Shown piece by piece: positions 44,574-55,208 of a stretch of DNA of 64,000 nt. The notes beneath the pieces are model-generated. The model was given only the letters and a program-made list of their open reading frames with translations. It searched no databases and was not told where the DNA came from. The stretch is from contig NZ_LDSL01000047.1 in the NCBI RefSeq assembly GCF_001476815.1, forward strand, positions 1 to 64,000. Direction: 5' to 3'. Positions within the stretch are counted from its first letter, which is position 1; every line of letters begins with the position of its first letter. The position numbers were made by a program, and so were the translations under genes. The stretch is from Pseudacidovorax intermedius (GTDB lineage Bacteria > Pseudomonadota > Gammaproteobacteria > Burkholderiales > Burkholderiaceae_C).

Positions 44574-45869
44574 TCAGGCGCCAGCGGCGGCGGTGGCCTG
44601 GCCGAAGCGCTTCTCGATGTAGTTTTCGACGATCTGGTGGAATTCGGCGGCGATGTTCTCGCCGCGCAGGGTCAGCGCCTTCTCGCCGTCGATGAAGACG
44701 GGCGCGGCCGGCGCCTCCCCGGTGCCGGGCAGGCTGATGCCGATGTCGGCATGCTTGCTCTCGCCCGGGCCGTTGACGATGCAGCCCATGACGGCCACCT
44801 TCAGCGCCTCGACGCCCGGGTACCGGTTGCGCCAGACGGGCATCTGCATGCGCAGGTAGTCGTCGATCTGTTTGGCCAGTTCCTGGAAGGTGGTGCTGGT
44901 GGTGCGGCCACAGCCGGGGCAGGCGGTGACGCTGGGCACGAACACGCGCAGGCCGAGCGCCTGCAGGATCTCGGTGGCAATCACCACCTCCTGCGTGCGG
45001 GCCTCGCCCGGCTGGGGCGTCAGGCTCACGCGGATGGTGTCGCCGATGCCTTCCTGCAGCAGGATCGACAGCGCCGTGGCCGAGGCCACGGTGCCCTTGG
45101 TGCCCATGCCGGCTTCGGTGAGGCCCAGATGCAGCGCGTAGTCGCAGCGGTGGCCCAGTTCGCGGTAGACGGAAATCAGGTCCTGCACGCCGCTCACCTT
45201 GCAGCTCAGGATGATCTGGTCGCCGTCCATGCCCATCGACTCGGCCAGGCGCGCGGAATCGATGGCCGAGCTGACCAGCGCCTCGTACATCACGGCCTTG
45301 GCATCCCAGGGCTCGGCGCGGCGGCTGTTGGCGTCCATCAGGCCGGCCAGCAGCTCCTGGTCCAGGCTGCCCCAGTTGACGCCGATGCGCACCACCTTGT
45401 TCCAGCGCATGGCGGCTTCGATCATCTGGCCGAACTGGCGGTCCTTCTTGTCGCCCTTGCCCACGTTGCCGGGGTTGATGCGGTACTTGGACAGCGCCTC
45501 GGCGCAGGCCGGGAACTCGGTCAGCAGCCGGTGGCCGTTGTAGTGGAAGTCGCCCACCAGCGGCACGTCCACGCCCATGCGGTCGAGCTGCTCGCGGATG
45601 TAGGGCACCTGGGCCGCCGCCTCGGGCGTGTTGACGGTGATGCGGACCATCTCGGAGCCGGCCTGCGCCAGTTCCTTGACCTGGATGGCGGTGCCGATGG
45701 CGTCCACCGTGTCGGTGTTGGTCATGGACTGCACGCGCACCGGGGCATCGCCGCCGACGGTGACCACGCGCGGACCCCAGACCACGCGCGCCTGGCGCGA
45801 GCGGCGCGGCGCCGGGCTGGCCGCGGCGATGGGGCGGGCGGACGGATCGAGGATGCGATCGAAGCTCAT
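44574..45869 (-). CDS. ispG: 4-hydroxy-3-methylbut-2-enyl diphosphate synthase IspG (GcpE)
   Basis: 431 residues. N-terminal TIM barrel ([34 protein letters not shown]) and a C-terminal 4Fe-4S domain with cysteines in TACPGCGRT and GCIVNGPGE. The long form typical of betaproteobacteria, with inserted helices. Catalyses the penultimate MEP-pathway step. Located between rodZ and hisS as usual. Confidence 0.96.
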   Translation of the reverse strand: MSFDRILDPSARPIAAASPAPRRSRQARVVWGPRVVTVGGDAPVRVQSMTNTDTVDAIGTAIQVKELAQAGSEMVRITVNTPEAAAQVPYIREQLDRMGVDVPLVGDFHYNGHRLLTEFPACAEALSKYRINPGNVGKGDKKDRQFGQMIEAAMRWNKVVRIGVNWGSLDQELLAGLMDANSRRAEPWDAKAVMYEALVSSAIDSARLAESMGMDGDQIILSCKVSGVQDLISVYRELGHRCDYALHLGLTEAGMGTKGTVASATALSILLQEGIGDTIRVSLTPQPGEARTQEVVIATEILQALGLRVFVPSVTACPGCGRTTSTTFQELAKQIDDYLRMQMPVWRNRYPGVEALKVAVMGCIVNGPGESKHADIGISLPGTGEAPAAPVFIDGEKALTLRGENIAAEFHQIVENYIEKRFGQATAAAGA

Positions 45870-45930
45870 GGTGCGACCTCCAACGCGCGCAGGCCCGCGA
45901 GGCCGGCGCGCACAGCGCGGACGGGCCGCG

Positions 45931-46857
45931 TCACGGCGCCTCCGCCTTGACTTCGAAACGGGCGACGCCGCCGGTGCGGGCGATGGGCGTCAGGTCGAAG
46001 GGCTTGCCGTGGACCACCACGTCCACCGCCGAAGCGCGGCCGATGACCACGGAAAGCGGCAGCTTGCCGGTGAGCGACATGGATTCGCCCGGCGCCAGGG
46101 TGCGCTGCTGCAGCACCTTGCCGCCGGCCTCGGACACCGACACCCAGGCCTCGGCCTTGGCGGTGATCTGCAGGGGATCGGCCGCCGCTGCAACCGGCGG
46201 GGCCGGTGCGGCGGCCACTGCCGCCGGGGCCTCGGCCGGCGTGGCCACGGGCTGTGACGCCGTCGCGGCGGGCAGGGGCGCTGCGGCCGACGGTTCGGCC
46301 GCCACCGGCGCCACGGCCTCGGCCGGCACGCCGCCGGCCTGATCGACCTGGGCCGACGGCGAACGGCCGCCTTGCGGCGCGAGGGCCGCCGTCACCTTGT
46401 CGATGGCGCTCTGCGGCACCCAGAAAAGCAGCGCCGCCGCGGCCAGCAGCACCACCACCATGGCAATCAGGGGACGGGAGAGTCCCGGCGCGGCGCGGCC
46501 CATGCTGCCGCCACGGTGCGTGGTCGACTTGATGGCACCGCCCACGGCGCGGTCGGTTTCGGCGAGCGTGGTGCGCGGCGCGCCAGGCAGGCGAGCCAGC
46601 ACCGGCGCCGGATCGACGCGCAGCGCGCGGCACACGCTGGCGGCCAGGGCGCGGGCGAACACCGGATCGGGCAGTGCCTGCAGATCGTCGGCCTCCAGCG
46701 CGGCCAGCTTGTGCGGCGGCACCTTGAGGGCCGCGGCCACCACCTCCAGCGGCAGGTCGTGCACCTCCCGCGCCTCGCGCAGCATCTGGCCGGCCGTCGG
46801 CCGGGCCACCGGCTGGCCCGGGCCGCCCTGCACCGGATCGCTCGCCTGATCAGTCAT
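45931..46857 (-). CDS. rodZ: RodZ-like cytoskeletal HTH membrane protein
   Basis: 308 residues from the ATG at 46857. N-terminal HTH_25 domain ([20 protein letters not shown] to about residue 95), membrane helix about 128-148 ([18 protein letters not shown]), a long Ala/Pro-rich periplasmic linker, and a C-terminal DUF4115 domain ([28 protein letters not shown]). RodZ anchors MreB for rod shape. It overlaps pilW by 8 bases, the normal gene order. Confidence 0.92.
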   Translation of the reverse strand: MTDQASDPVQGGPGQPVARPTAGQMLREAREVHDLPLEVVAAALKVPPHKLAALEADDLQALPDPVFARALAASVCRALRVDPAPVLARLPGAPRTTLAETDRAVGGAIKSTTHRGGSMGRAAPGLSRPLIAMVVVLLAAAALLFWVPQSAIDKVTAALAPQGGRSPSAQVDQAGGVPAEAVAPVAAEPSAAAPLPAATASQPVATPAEAPAAVAAAPAPPVAAAADPLQITAKAEAWVSVSEAGGKVLQQRTLAPGESMSLTGKLPLSVVIGRASAVDVVVHGKPFDLTPIARTGGVARFEVKAEAP

Positions 46858-47707
46858 TGAAATTCCCACGCTCGTAGGCCAAGGTTTCGCGCGCATCGGG
46901 GAAGCGCCGCTTGAGCTGGTCCGCCAGCTGCGACACGGCCTCCCGGTTGCCCAGGCGCCGCTCGATGCGGATGCCCAGCCACAGCGACTCCGCATTGGCC
47001 GCCTGGCTGTTGTTGACCCGCCGGATGTAGAACAGGGCCCGCGTGTCGTCGCGCCGCTGGTACATGAGCAGCGCCAGGTTGTAGCCGACCACCGGATTGG
47101 CGCTGTCCAGTTCGTAGGCCTGGGTCAGCGAGCGCTGCGCGCCGGCCGGATCGCCGGCCTGCATCTGGCACAGGCCCTGGGTCATGAGCGTGCGTGCCGA
47201 ATCGCGGTAGCCCGGCACTGCGAGCGCGGCATTGAAGCGCTGGGTGGCGTCCGCATAGCGCTTCTGCTGGCACAGCAGCCAGCCGTAGTTGTGCAGCGTG
47301 TCGGCGTCGCGCGGATTGAGGGCCACCGCGCGGCGGAAGCTGTCCTCGGCCTGCGCCGGGTCGTCCAGCCGCATGTAGATCAGGCCGCGCAGGTTGTAGG
47401 CGGCGCCGAGGGACGGATCGGCCGTCAGCGCGTTGCGCACTTCCTCCAGCGCGACCTGGTTCTGGCCCTGCTCGAAATAGCCCAGCGCCAGTTCCAGCCG
47501 CAGCTGGCCCCGGCGCTTGGCCTGGGTGGCGGGGTCGACGGCCTCCACCGGCAGCGGCGTGGCGCCGGGCGGGGGCGGCGGCGTGACGGCGGCGGGCGCG
47601 GTGCTCTTGCAGCCGGCCACCACGCCGGCGATGCACAGCAGCAACGCCGCGGCCGGCAGGCGCGCGGCAGGCAGGAAGAACAGGAAAGGCGGCCGGCCCA
47701 GGATCAT
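46850..47707 (-). CDS. pilW: Type IV pilus assembly lipoprotein PilW/PilF
   Basis: 285 residues from the ATG at 47707, coupled to rlmN by ATGA. Lipobox VVAGC near residue 35, a Pro-rich spacer, then about six TPRs ([57 protein letters not shown]). This pilotin places the PilQ secretin in the outer membrane. Genomic place rlmN-pilW-rodZ is conserved. Overlaps rodZ. Confidence 0.92.
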   Translation of the reverse strand: MILGRPPFLFFLPAARLPAAALLLCIAGVVAGCKSTAPAAVTPPPPPGATPLPVEAVDPATQAKRRGQLRLELALGYFEQGQNQVALEEVRNALTADPSLGAAYNLRGLIYMRLDDPAQAEDSFRRAVALNPRDADTLHNYGWLLCQQKRYADATQRFNAALAVPGYRDSARTLMTQGLCQMQAGDPAGAQRSLTQAYELDSANPVVGYNLALLMYQRRDDTRALFYIRRVNNSQAANAESLWLGIRIERRLGNREAVSQLADQLKRRFPDARETLAYERGNFND

Positions 47708-48858
47708 CGTGCGGCTTCTCCGGCCGGCTGGTTCGCCGGCAGCGTCTCGGCCCGGCGCATCATGACCGTGCGGCGCTGGGCCATGCGCTCGGCCGCGCGG
47801 GTGCGGTCCTTGACGTCGCCGGCCAGCTGGCCACAGGCGGCGTCGATGTCGTCGCCGCGCGTCTTGCGCACGGTGGTGACGATGCCCGCATCGGCCAGCA
47901 GCCGCGCGAAGGCCTGCACCCGCGGCGTCGGCGAGCGCACCAGCCCGGATGCCGGGAAGGGGTTGAAGGGAATCAGGTTGAACTTGCAGGACACGCCGCT
48001 CGTGCGCACCAGTTCGATCAGCTGACGGGCATGCTCGGGCTGGTCGTTGACGCCATCCAGCATGCAGTATTCGAAGGTGATGAAGTCGCGCGGGGCGGGC
48101 TCCAGGTAGCGCTTGCAGGCGCTCATGAGCTCGGCCAGCGGGTACTTGCGGTTCAGCGGCACCAGGTCGTCGCGCAGCGCATCGTTGGGTGCGTGCAGCG
48201 ACACGGCCAGGGCCACGGGGCAGTCGGCGCCCAGGCGGTCCATCATGGGCACCACGCCGGAGGTGGAGACGGTGACGCGTCGGCGCGACAGGCCGTAGGC
48301 GTTGTCGTCCAGCATGGTGCGCAGCGCCGGCACCAGCGCGCCGTAGTTCTGCAGCGGCTCGCCCATGCCCATCATCACCACATTGGAGATGACGCGTTCG
48401 TCGCGGCCCAGGTGGCGGCGCAGGAAATGCTCGGCGAACCACAGCTGGGCGACGATCTCGGCCGTGCTCAGGTTGCGGCTGAAGCCCTGGTGGCCCGTGG
48501 AGCAGAAGCGGCAGCCCACGGCGCAGCCGGCCTGCGAGGACACGCACAGCGTGCCGCGGTCCTCTTCGGGAATGAAGACGGCTTCCACCGCATCGCCGTT
48601 GCCGACGTCGAACAGCCACTTGATGGTGCCGTCGGCCGATTCCTGCTGCGTCAGCACGGGCAGCGGCGTGACGGTGGCGCAGGCCGCGAGCTTGCCGCGC
48701 AGCGACTTCGCCAGATCGCTCATCTGCTCGAAGTCGCTCGCGCCGCGCTGGTGGATCCAGCGGAACAGCTGCGTGGCGCGGAAGCGCTTTTCGCCCAGGC
48801 CCTCGCAGAACGCGGCCAGCCCTTCCAGATCGAAGTCGAGCAGGTTGGTCACGGTCAT
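47704..48858 (-). CDS. rlmN: Dual 23S rRNA/tRNA adenine-C2 methyltransferase RlmN
   Basis: 384 residues from the ATG at 48858. Radical-SAM triad [16 protein letters not shown], and the methyl-carrying cysteine near the C-terminus in [11 protein letters not shown]. It methylates A2503 of 23S rRNA and A37 of some tRNAs. It follows ndk by 26 bases. Confidence 0.96.
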   Translation of the reverse strand: MTVTNLLDFDLEGLAAFCEGLGEKRFRATQLFRWIHQRGASDFEQMSDLAKSLRGKLAACATVTPLPVLTQQESADGTIKWLFDVGNGDAVEAVFIPEEDRGTLCVSSQAGCAVGCRFCSTGHQGFSRNLSTAEIVAQLWFAEHFLRRHLGRDERVISNVVMMGMGEPLQNYGALVPALRTMLDDNAYGLSRRRVTVSTSGVVPMMDRLGADCPVALAVSLHAPNDALRDDLVPLNRKYPLAELMSACKRYLEPAPRDFITFEYCMLDGVNDQPEHARQLIELVRTSGVSCKFNLIPFNPFPASGLVRSPTPRVQAFARLLADAGIVTTVRKTRGDDIDAACGQLAGDVKDRTRAAERMAQRRTVMMRRAETLPANQPAGEAAR

Positions 48859-48884
48859 GGCGAAGGGCGCGGACGGGTCCAGCC

Positions 48885-49310
48885 TCAGCGGCTGTAGACG
48901 TTCATCGAGGGGAAGAAGAAGGCGATCTCGTTGGCGGCCGTCTCGGGCGCGTCGGAGCCGTGCACGGCGTTGGCGTCGATGCTGTCGGCGAAGTCGGCGC
49001 GGATGGTGCCGGGGGCAGCCTTCTTGGGGTCGGTGGCGCCCATCAGGTCGCGGTTCTTGGCGATGGCGCCTTCGCCTTCCAGGACCTGCACGAACACGGG
49101 GCCGGAGATCATGAAGTCGACCAGGTCCTTGAAGAAGGGACGCTCCTTGTGGACGCCGTAGAACTGCTCGGCTTCGGCGCGCGACAGGTGCACCAGCTTG
49201 GCAGCGGCGATCTTCAGGCCGGCGGCCTCGAAACGGGAGACGATCTTGCCGATCACGTTCTTGGCAACGGCGTCGGGCTTGACGATGGACAGGGTGCGTT
49301 CGATGGCCAT
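48885..49310 (-). CDS. ndk: Nucleoside diphosphate kinase
   Basis: 141 residues from the ATG at 49310. [15 protein letters not shown] at the N-terminus, [14 protein letters not shown], and the active-site histidine in [12 protein letters not shown]. It equalises NTP pools through a phospho-histidine. The ribosome site is weak (AGAGAAAAAAG). First gene of the long ndk-to-purA minus-strand block. Confidence 0.97.
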   Translation of the reverse strand: MAIERTLSIVKPDAVAKNVIGKIVSRFEAAGLKIAAAKLVHLSRAEAEQFYGVHKERPFFKDLVDFMISGPVFVQVLEGEGAIAKNRDLMGATDPKKAAPGTIRADFADSIDANAVHGSDAPETAANEIAFFFPSMNVYSR

Positions 49311-49474
49311 GGGCTTTTTTCTCTGAGGTTGAATGGGAGGAAAGACGTTTGCCGCAGGTTCCCGCGCCGCCGCCTTGCGGAGGGCTGACAACCTCCAACC
49401 AGCATCGGCTCTGTCGGCAAAGCCCTCGATTTTATGCGCGGCAATGGGCGCCCCGCAGCATTCGAAGGTATTAC

Positions 49475-49504
49475 TTCACCAGACCTGCGCGACAGGCTGG
49501 TGAA
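49475..49504 (-). terminator. Hairpin after rluB
   Basis: TTCACCAG (49475-49482) pairs with CTGGTGAA (49497-49504) and CCTG (49484-49487) with CAGG (49493-49496), giving a 12-bp stem with one bulged base, 13 bases after the rluB stop on the minus strand. No T-run follows, so it may be an intrinsic terminator of the GC-rich type or an mRNA stabiliser. Confidence 0.45.
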
Positions 49505-49517
49505 GAAAGCGAATTTT

Positions 49518-51197
49518 TCAGCGTCCGCGCTTGCGGCCGCCGAAGCCGCCACCCCCGCCGCCGCCGCCGGGACCGCCGCGCTTGGCATCCTTGCGCTGGC
49601 GGGTGAAGCTGTCGGCACCGATGTAGCCGAAAGAGGTCTTCATCGGATCGGGCTGGCTGGCGCCGGCGTTCTTGCCCGCGCCGCCACCGCCGCCCTTGCG
49701 GCCGCCGGGCCCCGGGCCCTGGGCGCCGGGCTTGCCGCCGCCCTTGCCGGCCCAGCCGCCGTCCTTGTTGCCGTAGGGCTGGCCGTTGCCGCGCGGGCCG
49801 CCGCTGCGCGGCGGGCCGGCACGCCGGCCGCCCGCGTTGCGGTTGTTGCCGCGCCCGCCCTGCTCCTCGCGGCGCGGACGGGGCATCTCGGCCCCCGCGG
49901 CCTGCGTCAGGGCGCGGATGTCGGATTCGTCCAGCTCCATCCAGGCGCCGCGCTTGAGGCCGCGCGGCAGCAGCATGGCGCCGTAGCGGATGCGGATCAG
50001 CCGGCTCACCGCATGGCCCACCGCCTCGAACAGGCGGCGCACCTCGCGGTTGCGGCCTTCGGAGATGGTGACGCGGTACCAGCAGTTGGAGCCTTCGCCG
50101 CCGCCGTCCTCGATGGTGCCGAACTGGGCCACGCCGTCGTCCAGGCGCACGCCGTCGAGCAGCTTCTGCTTTTCCTCGTTCGACAGGGCGCCGAGCACGC
50201 GCACGGCGTACTCGCGCTCCAGGCCGAAGCGCGGGTGCATCAGCTTGTTGGCCAGCTCGCCCGAGCTGGTGAAGAGCAGCAGGCCTTCGGTGTTCAGGTC
50301 CAGCCGGCCGACCGACTGCCACTTGCCCTGGCGCAGGCGCGGCAGCTTGCGGAACACGGTCGGGCGGTTCTGCGGATCGTCGTGCGTCACGACCTCGCCG
50401 ACCGGCTTGTGGTAGGCGATCACCCGCGCCGGCGGCGGCGCGATGCGGTAGTGGATGGGCTTGCCGTTGACCTTGACCTGGTCGCCGTACTGGATGCGCT
50501 GGCCGACGTGGGCCGGCTCGTTGTTGACCGAGATGCGGCCTTCCAGGATCAGCCGCTCCATCTCCAGCCGGGAGCCCAGGCCGGCCTGGGCCAGCACCTT
50601 GTGCAGCTTGGGCGCATCGGCCTGCGGCAGCAGCACGCGCTTGGCCGCGGCGCCGGGGGCTTCTTCTTCCAGCGCGTCGTAGTCGCCGGAAACGACGTCG
50701 GCGAACTGCAGCGGCTCCGGCGCCGGACCGCGCGCCGGACGGCCTCCGGCGGCATCGGCCGAGTCGTCCTCGTCATCGTCGTATTCGTCGTCGTCCAGGC
50801 CGTCGTCGGCATCGGATTCGTCGTCGGACACCTGGACGGAGGGGCGTGCGGCGGCCGGGCGCTGGGACCGGGTCGGGGCCGCCGGCGCATCGGCGGGCGC
50901 CGTGTCGACGGGGGCGGGCGCCGCGTCCGGCGCGGCCGGGGCATCCTGTGCAGCCGCCACGTCGGCCGGATCGGCGCTCGCAACGGCCGACGCCTCGGCG
51001 GGGCCAGCCGACGCTTCGGCCTCGTCCGGCACGGGCGCTTCCGCCACGGTCTCACGCTGTCCGCGCGTGCGGCGCTTGCGCGCGGCGGGCGGCGCGTCCT
51101 GCCCGGCCTCGGGAGCCGGCGCGGCGCCGGGAGCCTGGGCGTCGGCGGCGGCGGGGGTGCCCGCGGGCAGGCCCTGTTCGGAATCGGGTTCAGTCAT
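49518..51197 (-). CDS. rluB: 23S rRNA pseudouridine synthase RluB with long disordered ends
   Basis: 559 residues from the ATG at 51197, far longer than E. coli RluB (about 290). The core has an S4 domain ([20 protein letters not shown]), the catalytic Asp in [15 protein letters not shown], and [16 protein letters not shown]. In front is about 190 residues of Ala/Pro-rich sequence with an acidic run ([12 protein letters not shown]). Behind is about 120 residues of Gly/Arg/Asn-rich RGG-like tail ending GGRKRGR. The core should modify 23S rRNA U2605; the tails are probably RNA-binding or condensate-prone (inference). Overlaps scpB by 8 bases. Confidence 0.93.
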   Translation of the reverse strand: MTEPDSEQGLPAGTPAAADAQAPGAAPAPEAGQDAPPAARKRRTRGQRETVAEAPVPDEAEASAGPAEASAVASADPADVAAAQDAPAAPDAAPAPVDTAPADAPAAPTRSQRPAAARPSVQVSDDESDADDGLDDDEYDDDEDDSADAAGGRPARGPAPEPLQFADVVSGDYDALEEEAPGAAAKRVLLPQADAPKLHKVLAQAGLGSRLEMERLILEGRISVNNEPAHVGQRIQYGDQVKVNGKPIHYRIAPPPARVIAYHKPVGEVVTHDDPQNRPTVFRKLPRLRQGKWQSVGRLDLNTEGLLLFTSSGELANKLMHPRFGLEREYAVRVLGALSNEEKQKLLDGVRLDDGVAQFGTIEDGGGEGSNCWYRVTISEGRNREVRRLFEAVGHAVSRLIRIRYGAMLLPRGLKRGAWMELDESDIRALTQAAGAEMPRPRREEQGGRGNNRNAGGRRAGPPRSGGPRGNGQPYGNKDGGWAGKGGGKPGAQGPGPGGRKGGGGGAGKNAGASQPDPMKTSFGYIGADSFTRQRKDAKRGGPGGGGGGGGFGGRKRGR

Positions 51198-52008
51198 GGC
51201 GGGGTTCCGGGGAAGTGTTCGGGTCGGCCGGCGGCGCGTCGGGCGCCACAGGCTCGTCTGCGCCGGTGGGCGTGGGATCGGCGGCACCGGTGGGCGCCAG
51301 GTCGGCCGCCTCGGCAGGATCGGCCGCCGCCGTGGCCGCCAGTTCGGCGTCCGGCGTGGGCGGCGGGGTGGCGGGCACCTCGGCGGCAGCGCTGGCCTCC
51401 GCGGAGGCGGCCGGCGGCTCGATGGGCAGTGCCGGCTGGGCGGCCTCGGGCGGCAGGCCGCGCGCCGCCAGCGCCTGGGCGAAGTCGCCGGCCTGCTGCG
51501 GCGCCTCGATCACCGGCAGCTGGTCGAGCGAGGCCAGGCCCAGGTCGTCCAGGAACTGCCGGGTGGTGGCATAGAGGGCCGGGCGGCCGACGGTTTCGCG
51601 GTGGCCGATGACCTCGACCCAGCCGCGGTCCTCCAGCTGCTTGAGGATCAGCGAATTGATGGTGACGCCGCGGATGTCTTCCATGTCGCCGCGGGTGACC
51701 GGCTGGCGGTAGGCAATGATGGCCAGCGTCTCGAGCGCGGCGCGGGTGTAGCGCGGCGGCTTCTCGGGATGCAGCCGGTCGAGGAAGTCGCGCATCTCGG
51801 GCCGGCTCTGGAAGCGCCAGCCGCTGGCCACGCCCACCAGTTCCAGGCCGCGCTGGGCCCATTCGTCCTGCATCTGCGCCAGCAGCGACTTGAGCGTGTC
51901 CGCGCCCACCTCCTCGTCGAAGAGCACGCGCATGTCGCGCAGCGTCAGCGGCTGCGATGAGCACATCAGGGCGGTTTCGAGAATGCGCTTGGCATCCGCC
52001 GTGTTCAT
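51190..52008 (-). CDS. scpB: SMC-associated segregation protein ScpB
   Basis: 272 residues. The first 180 carry the paired winged helices of ScpB ([58 protein letters not shown]). The last 85 or so are an Ala/Pro low-complexity tail with PTGA repeats. Partner of Smc and ScpA in chromosome condensation; scpA is not in view. It overlaps rluB, the common order. Confidence 0.93.
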   Translation of the reverse strand: MNTADAKRILETALMCSSQPLTLRDMRVLFDEEVGADTLKSLLAQMQDEWAQRGLELVGVASGWRFQSRPEMRDFLDRLHPEKPPRYTRAALETLAIIAYRQPVTRGDMEDIRGVTINSLILKQLEDRGWVEVIGHRETVGRPALYATTRQFLDDLGLASLDQLPVIEAPQQAGDFAQALAARGLPPEAAQPALPIEPPAASAEASAAAEVPATPPPTPDAELAATAAADPAEAADLAPTGAADPTPTGADEPVAPDAPPADPNTSPEPRHD

Positions 52009-52182
52009 GGTGGCGAGGTTCCAGGCAAGGCGCGCGGCGCGCGCCGGATCAGGGAAGGACGGATCGAGAGAGAAAGAAGGTCGCCGACATCTGCGGCTTG
52101 GCGCCGGGACGGGTTGCCGTCCGCTTGGCGCGGGCAGCCTGCATGCAATGGAAGGGCCGCCGAAGGTCGCGCCGCGAGGCGC

Positions 52183-53208
52183 TCAGCGGCGATTGTAGTC
52201 CAGCCCCCAGGCGACAGCGGCGGCGGCGATGTCCTCGGGCAGTGCCGAACGCAGGTCCAGCGCCTGCCCAGTCATGGGATGCGCGAAGGCCAGGCGGAAG
52301 GCATGCAGCGCCTGCCGGTGCAGGCCGCCGGCGGGGGCGCCGCCGTAGGTCTCGTCCCCAACCAGCGGATGGCCGATCGACGCCATGTGCACCCGGATCT
52401 GGTGCGTGCGGCCGGTGTCCAGCGTGCAGCGCACGAGGCAGCCGCGCTCGGCATCGTCCAGCAGGTCGAAGCGGGTGCGCGCCGGCTTGCCCGGATGCTG
52501 CGCCAGGTCCACCACCGCCATGCGCAGGCGGTTGCGCGGGTCACGGCCGATGGCGCCTTCCACCACGCGGCCGGCCGGGCCGCTCCAGGCCCGGTGGCCG
52601 ATGGCCAGGTACTGCCGCGACACCTCGCGCGCCGCGATCATGCGCACCAGCGCGTCCATGGCCTGGCGGCTGCGGGCCACCACCATCAGGCCGCTGGTGT
52701 CGCGGTCCAGCCGGTGGACGATGCCGGCGCGCGGCAGCGCCGCCGCCCGGGCGTCGCGCGCCAGCAGGCCGTTGAGCAGCGTGCCGCTCCAGTGGCCGGG
52801 CGCCGGATGCACCACCAGGCCGGCGGGCTTGTCGATGACGGCCAGGTGCTCGTCCTCGTGCACCACCCGCAGGTCCATGGCCTCGGGCCGGAAGGCCTGG
52901 CTCTGCGGCGTCGGCCGCAGCTCGATGCGGCCGCGCTGGCCGGCCTGCACGGCGGTGGACGGCTTGCGCACCGGCCGCCCCTGCAGTTCGACCGCGCCCT
53001 CCTCCACCAGCTGCTGCAGGTAGCTGCGCGAGAACTCGGGGATCAGTTGGGCCAGCGCCCTGTCCAGCCGCAGGCCGTGCAGCGCGGCGTCGACCGCGAA
53101 CTCGCGCTGCTCGCACTCTTCCTGCAGTTCCGAGGGCTCGTCGGCCTCGGTCTCGGGCCCGGGCTGCGCCGAGGGGGGGGTCGATATAATCCCGGGGGTT
53201 TGACTCAC
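52183..53208 (-). CDS. rluD: 23S rRNA pseudouridine synthase RluD
   Basis: 341 residues from a GTG at 53208. N-terminal S4 domain (LRLDRALAQLIPEFSRSYLQ) then the RluA-family catalytic motif GIVHRLDRDTSGLMVV with the active Asp, and TGRTHQIRVHMASIGHPLVGD. It makes pseudouridines 1911, 1915 and 1917 in helix 69 of 23S rRNA. Divergent from bamD with 12 bases between start codons. Confidence 0.95.
   Translation of the reverse strand: MSQTPGIISTPPSAQPGPETEADEPSELQEECEQREFAVDAALHGLRLDRALAQLIPEFSRSYLQQLVEEGAVELQGRPVRKPSTAVQAGQRGRIELRPTPQSQAFRPEAMDLRVVHEDEHLAVIDKPAGLVVHPAPGHWSGTLLNGLLARDARAAALPRAGIVHRLDRDTSGLMVVARSRQAMDALVRMIAAREVSRQYLAIGHRAWSGPAGRVVEGAIGRDPRNRLRMAVVDLAQHPGKPARTRFDLLDDAERGCLVRCTLDTGRTHQIRVHMASIGHPLVGDETYGGAPAGGLHRQALHAFRLAFAHPMTGQALDLRSALPEDIAAAAVAWGLDYNRR
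53185..53190 (+). promoter_or_regulatory. -10 element for bamD (TATAAT) inside rluD
   Basis: A perfect TATAAT at 53185-53190, 31 bases before the bamD GTG, falls inside the first codons of the divergent rluD. The -35 region (about 53162-53168) is poor, and an 8-G run (53173-53180) lies in the spacer. The arrangement suggests bamD transcription starts near 53197. Confidence 0.55.
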
Positions 53209-53220
53209 GAAAGCTTGCCT

Positions 53221-54033
53221 GTGACGTATCGCACCGGATTATCGGCCGTCCCTTCGCTGGTCGCCCTTTGCGCTGCCGGGTTCCTGCTCGCGGGCTGCTC
53301 CACGACCAAGACCGATCCCACGGCCAACTGGAGCCCCAACAAGATCTATTCCGAGGCCAAGGAAGAGGCCGACGGCGGCTCCTTCGACAAGGCCATTCCG
53401 CTGTTCGAGAAGCTCGAAGGCCGCGCCGCCGGCACGCCGCTGGCGCAGCAGGCCCAGCTCGACAAGGCCTACGCGCAGTACCGCGCCGGCGACAAGGCCC
53501 AGGCCCTGGCCACGCTGGACCGCTTCATGAAGCTGCATCCGGCCAGCCCCGCCATCGACTACGCGCTCTACCTCAAGGGCACGGTCAACTTCAACGACGA
53601 CCTGGGCATGTTCGCCTGGCTGACGCGCCAGGACCTGTCCGAGCGCGACCAGAAGGCCGCCAAGGAGTCCTTCGAGGCCTTCCGCGAGCTGGTGACGCGC
53701 TTCCCCGACTCGCGCTATGCCAACGACGCGCGCCAGCGCATGAACTACATCGTGAACTCGCTCGCGCAGTACGAGGTTCACGTCGCCCGCTACTACTACA
53801 AGCGCGGCGCCTACCTGGCCGCCATCAACCGCGCGCAGATCGCCCTGTCGGACTACCGCGAGGTGCCGGCGCTGGAAGAAGCGCTCTACATCATGGTGCT
53901 GTCGTACGACGCGCTCGGCATGAACGACCTGCGCGACGACGCCAAGCGCGTGCTGACCACCAACTATCCCCAGAGCCGCTACCTCGCCCAGGGCTTCAAG
54001 CCCAAGGACGATCCGTGGTGGAAGATGTGGTGA
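53221..54033 (+). CDS. bamD: Outer-membrane assembly lipoprotein BamD
   Basis: 270 residues from a GTG at 53221; no ATG fits. Lipobox LLAGC near residue 25, then five TPR-like helices: KIYSEAKEEADGGSFDKAI, LDKAYAQYRAGDKAQALATL, DYALYLKGTVNFNDD, FPDSRYANDARQRMNYIV, and RYYYKRGAYLAAINRAQ. BamD is the essential TPR lipoprotein of the BAM complex; bamB is in the same window. A clear terminator follows. Confidence 0.95.
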   Translation: MTYRTGLSAVPSLVALCAAGFLLAGCSTTKTDPTANWSPNKIYSEAKEEADGGSFDKAIPLFEKLEGRAAGTPLAQQAQLDKAYAQYRAGDKAQALATLDRFMKLHPASPAIDYALYLKGTVNFNDDLGMFAWLTRQDLSERDQKAAKESFEAFRELVTRFPDSRYANDARQRMNYIVNSLAQYEVHVARYYYKRGAYLAAINRAQIALSDYREVPALEEALYIMVLSYDALGMNDLRDDAKRVLTTNYPQSRYLAQGFKPKDDPWWKMW

Positions 54034-54057
54034 GCGGCCCCGCCGACACCCGCCAAT

Positions 54058-54086
54058 GACAAGGCCGCCCTCGGGCGGCCTTTGTC
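54058..54086 (+). terminator. Intrinsic terminator after bamD
   Basis: A GC-rich stem (GGCCGCCC with GGGCGGCC, extended by GACAA/TTTGTC with one bulge) lies 25 bases after the bamD stop and is followed by TTTC. Good intrinsic terminator; possibly two-way. Confidence 0.8.
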
Positions 54087-54152
54087 TTTCTGGTGGCGCC
54101 GCGATACGCCCGCGGCGTCCAAACTGGCAGGCGGGGCCTGCCGCCCGGGCAC

Positions 54153-55046
54153 TCAGGACTTCCCTTCGCCCGGCTTTACCGCGGTCGCCAGCTGCGAGCG
54201 CAACTCGCGCAGCTTGGCCTTCAGCCGGCGCTCGTTCACCAGGCCCACCCGCACCATCATCTTCTGGCCGGCCGACAGCGACTGCAGCCGCGCGTCGGCG
54301 TATTCGTAGCGCACCCAGGGCCGGTCGCCAGGGACTTCGCTCTTGACCTCGACGACGCGGATCTTCACCGCACCGGCCGGCTCCGGCGCTGCCAGCAGGT
54401 GGTCGATGACGGCCACCAGCCGGTCGTTGAAGTAGCGTCCCGGAAAGCCCAGTTCCTCATAGGCCTGCTGGAACAGCGGGTAGAGCCGCGCATAGGCATG
54501 GGCGACCTTGGCCGCGTCCAGCTGTTCGACCAGCAGCACGAAGGCCGTGTAGCGGCCCGCGTTGTCGGGCGCGATGGTGCGGTCGTCGCCCTCGCCCTGA
54601 AGCTGGAAGCGCCCCGGCATGGGCCGCACCGGCCAGCGCTGCACGGCGGCATGGTCGCGCGGCAGGTTGTCGACGGTGGCGACCACGCGGCGCACGAAGT
54701 CGTCCACCTGCAGGAACTGGTTCAGCGCCTTGTTGCCGATCAGGCCGGTGATGGCGTCCAGCACGACGCGGTCGGACTCGGCCAGGCCGGGCAGGTTCTT
54801 GTCGGGCTCCGCGATGGCGTCGACCTGGTTCTGCGGCGGCGGGGGCGTGGCCGGCGCGGCAGCGAGTGGCGGCGGCGCCTCCGGGGGGCTCGGCGTGCTG
54901 GCGACCGGTGCCGCGGCCGGCGGCGGGGCCTGGCGCTGCTGCCACCATTGCCAGCCGAACCAGCCGGCGGCGGCCAGCGCGATCACCAGCGCAATGACGA
55001 GGCCGACGGGACGTTCGGCGCGGGGACGGAAATCGGGTTCGGACAT
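54153..55046 (-). CDS. DUF3014 membrane-anchored protein
   Basis: 297 residues. Short cytosolic N-terminus, one membrane helix (about 15-35, GLVIALVIALAAAGWFGW), a Pro/Ala linker (about 40-75), then the DUF3014 domain (LPGLAESDRVVLDAITGLIGN, QFLQVDDFVRRVVATVDNLP, RYTAFVLLVEQLDAAKVA). Periplasmic domain of unknown function found in proteobacteria. No operon partner within 160 bases. Confidence 0.88.
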   Translation of the reverse strand: MSEPDFRPRAERPVGLVIALVIALAAAGWFGWQWWQQRQAPPPAAAPVASTPSPPEAPPPLAAAPATPPPPQNQVDAIAEPDKNLPGLAESDRVVLDAITGLIGNKALNQFLQVDDFVRRVVATVDNLPRDHAAVQRWPVRPMPGRFQLQGEGDDRTIAPDNAGRYTAFVLLVEQLDAAKVAHAYARLYPLFQQAYEELGFPGRYFNDRLVAVIDHLLAAPEPAGAVKIRVVEVKSEVPGDRPWVRYEYADARLQSLSAGQKMMVRVGLVNERRLKAKLRELRSQLATAVKPGEGKS

Positions 55047-55208
55047 GCAAGGCTCTCCTGGACGGGGTGCGGCCTGCCGATTCTGGGCGGCTTCGGCGAC
55101 GGCGCCGGCGCGGCCCGGTAAGCCGATGTGACAGCGCGGCCGGCGGCCACGGGATCGGGGCGCACGCCGCTGCGAATCGCCGCGGCGGCGGATGGTTCCC
55201 GTGCTTCC

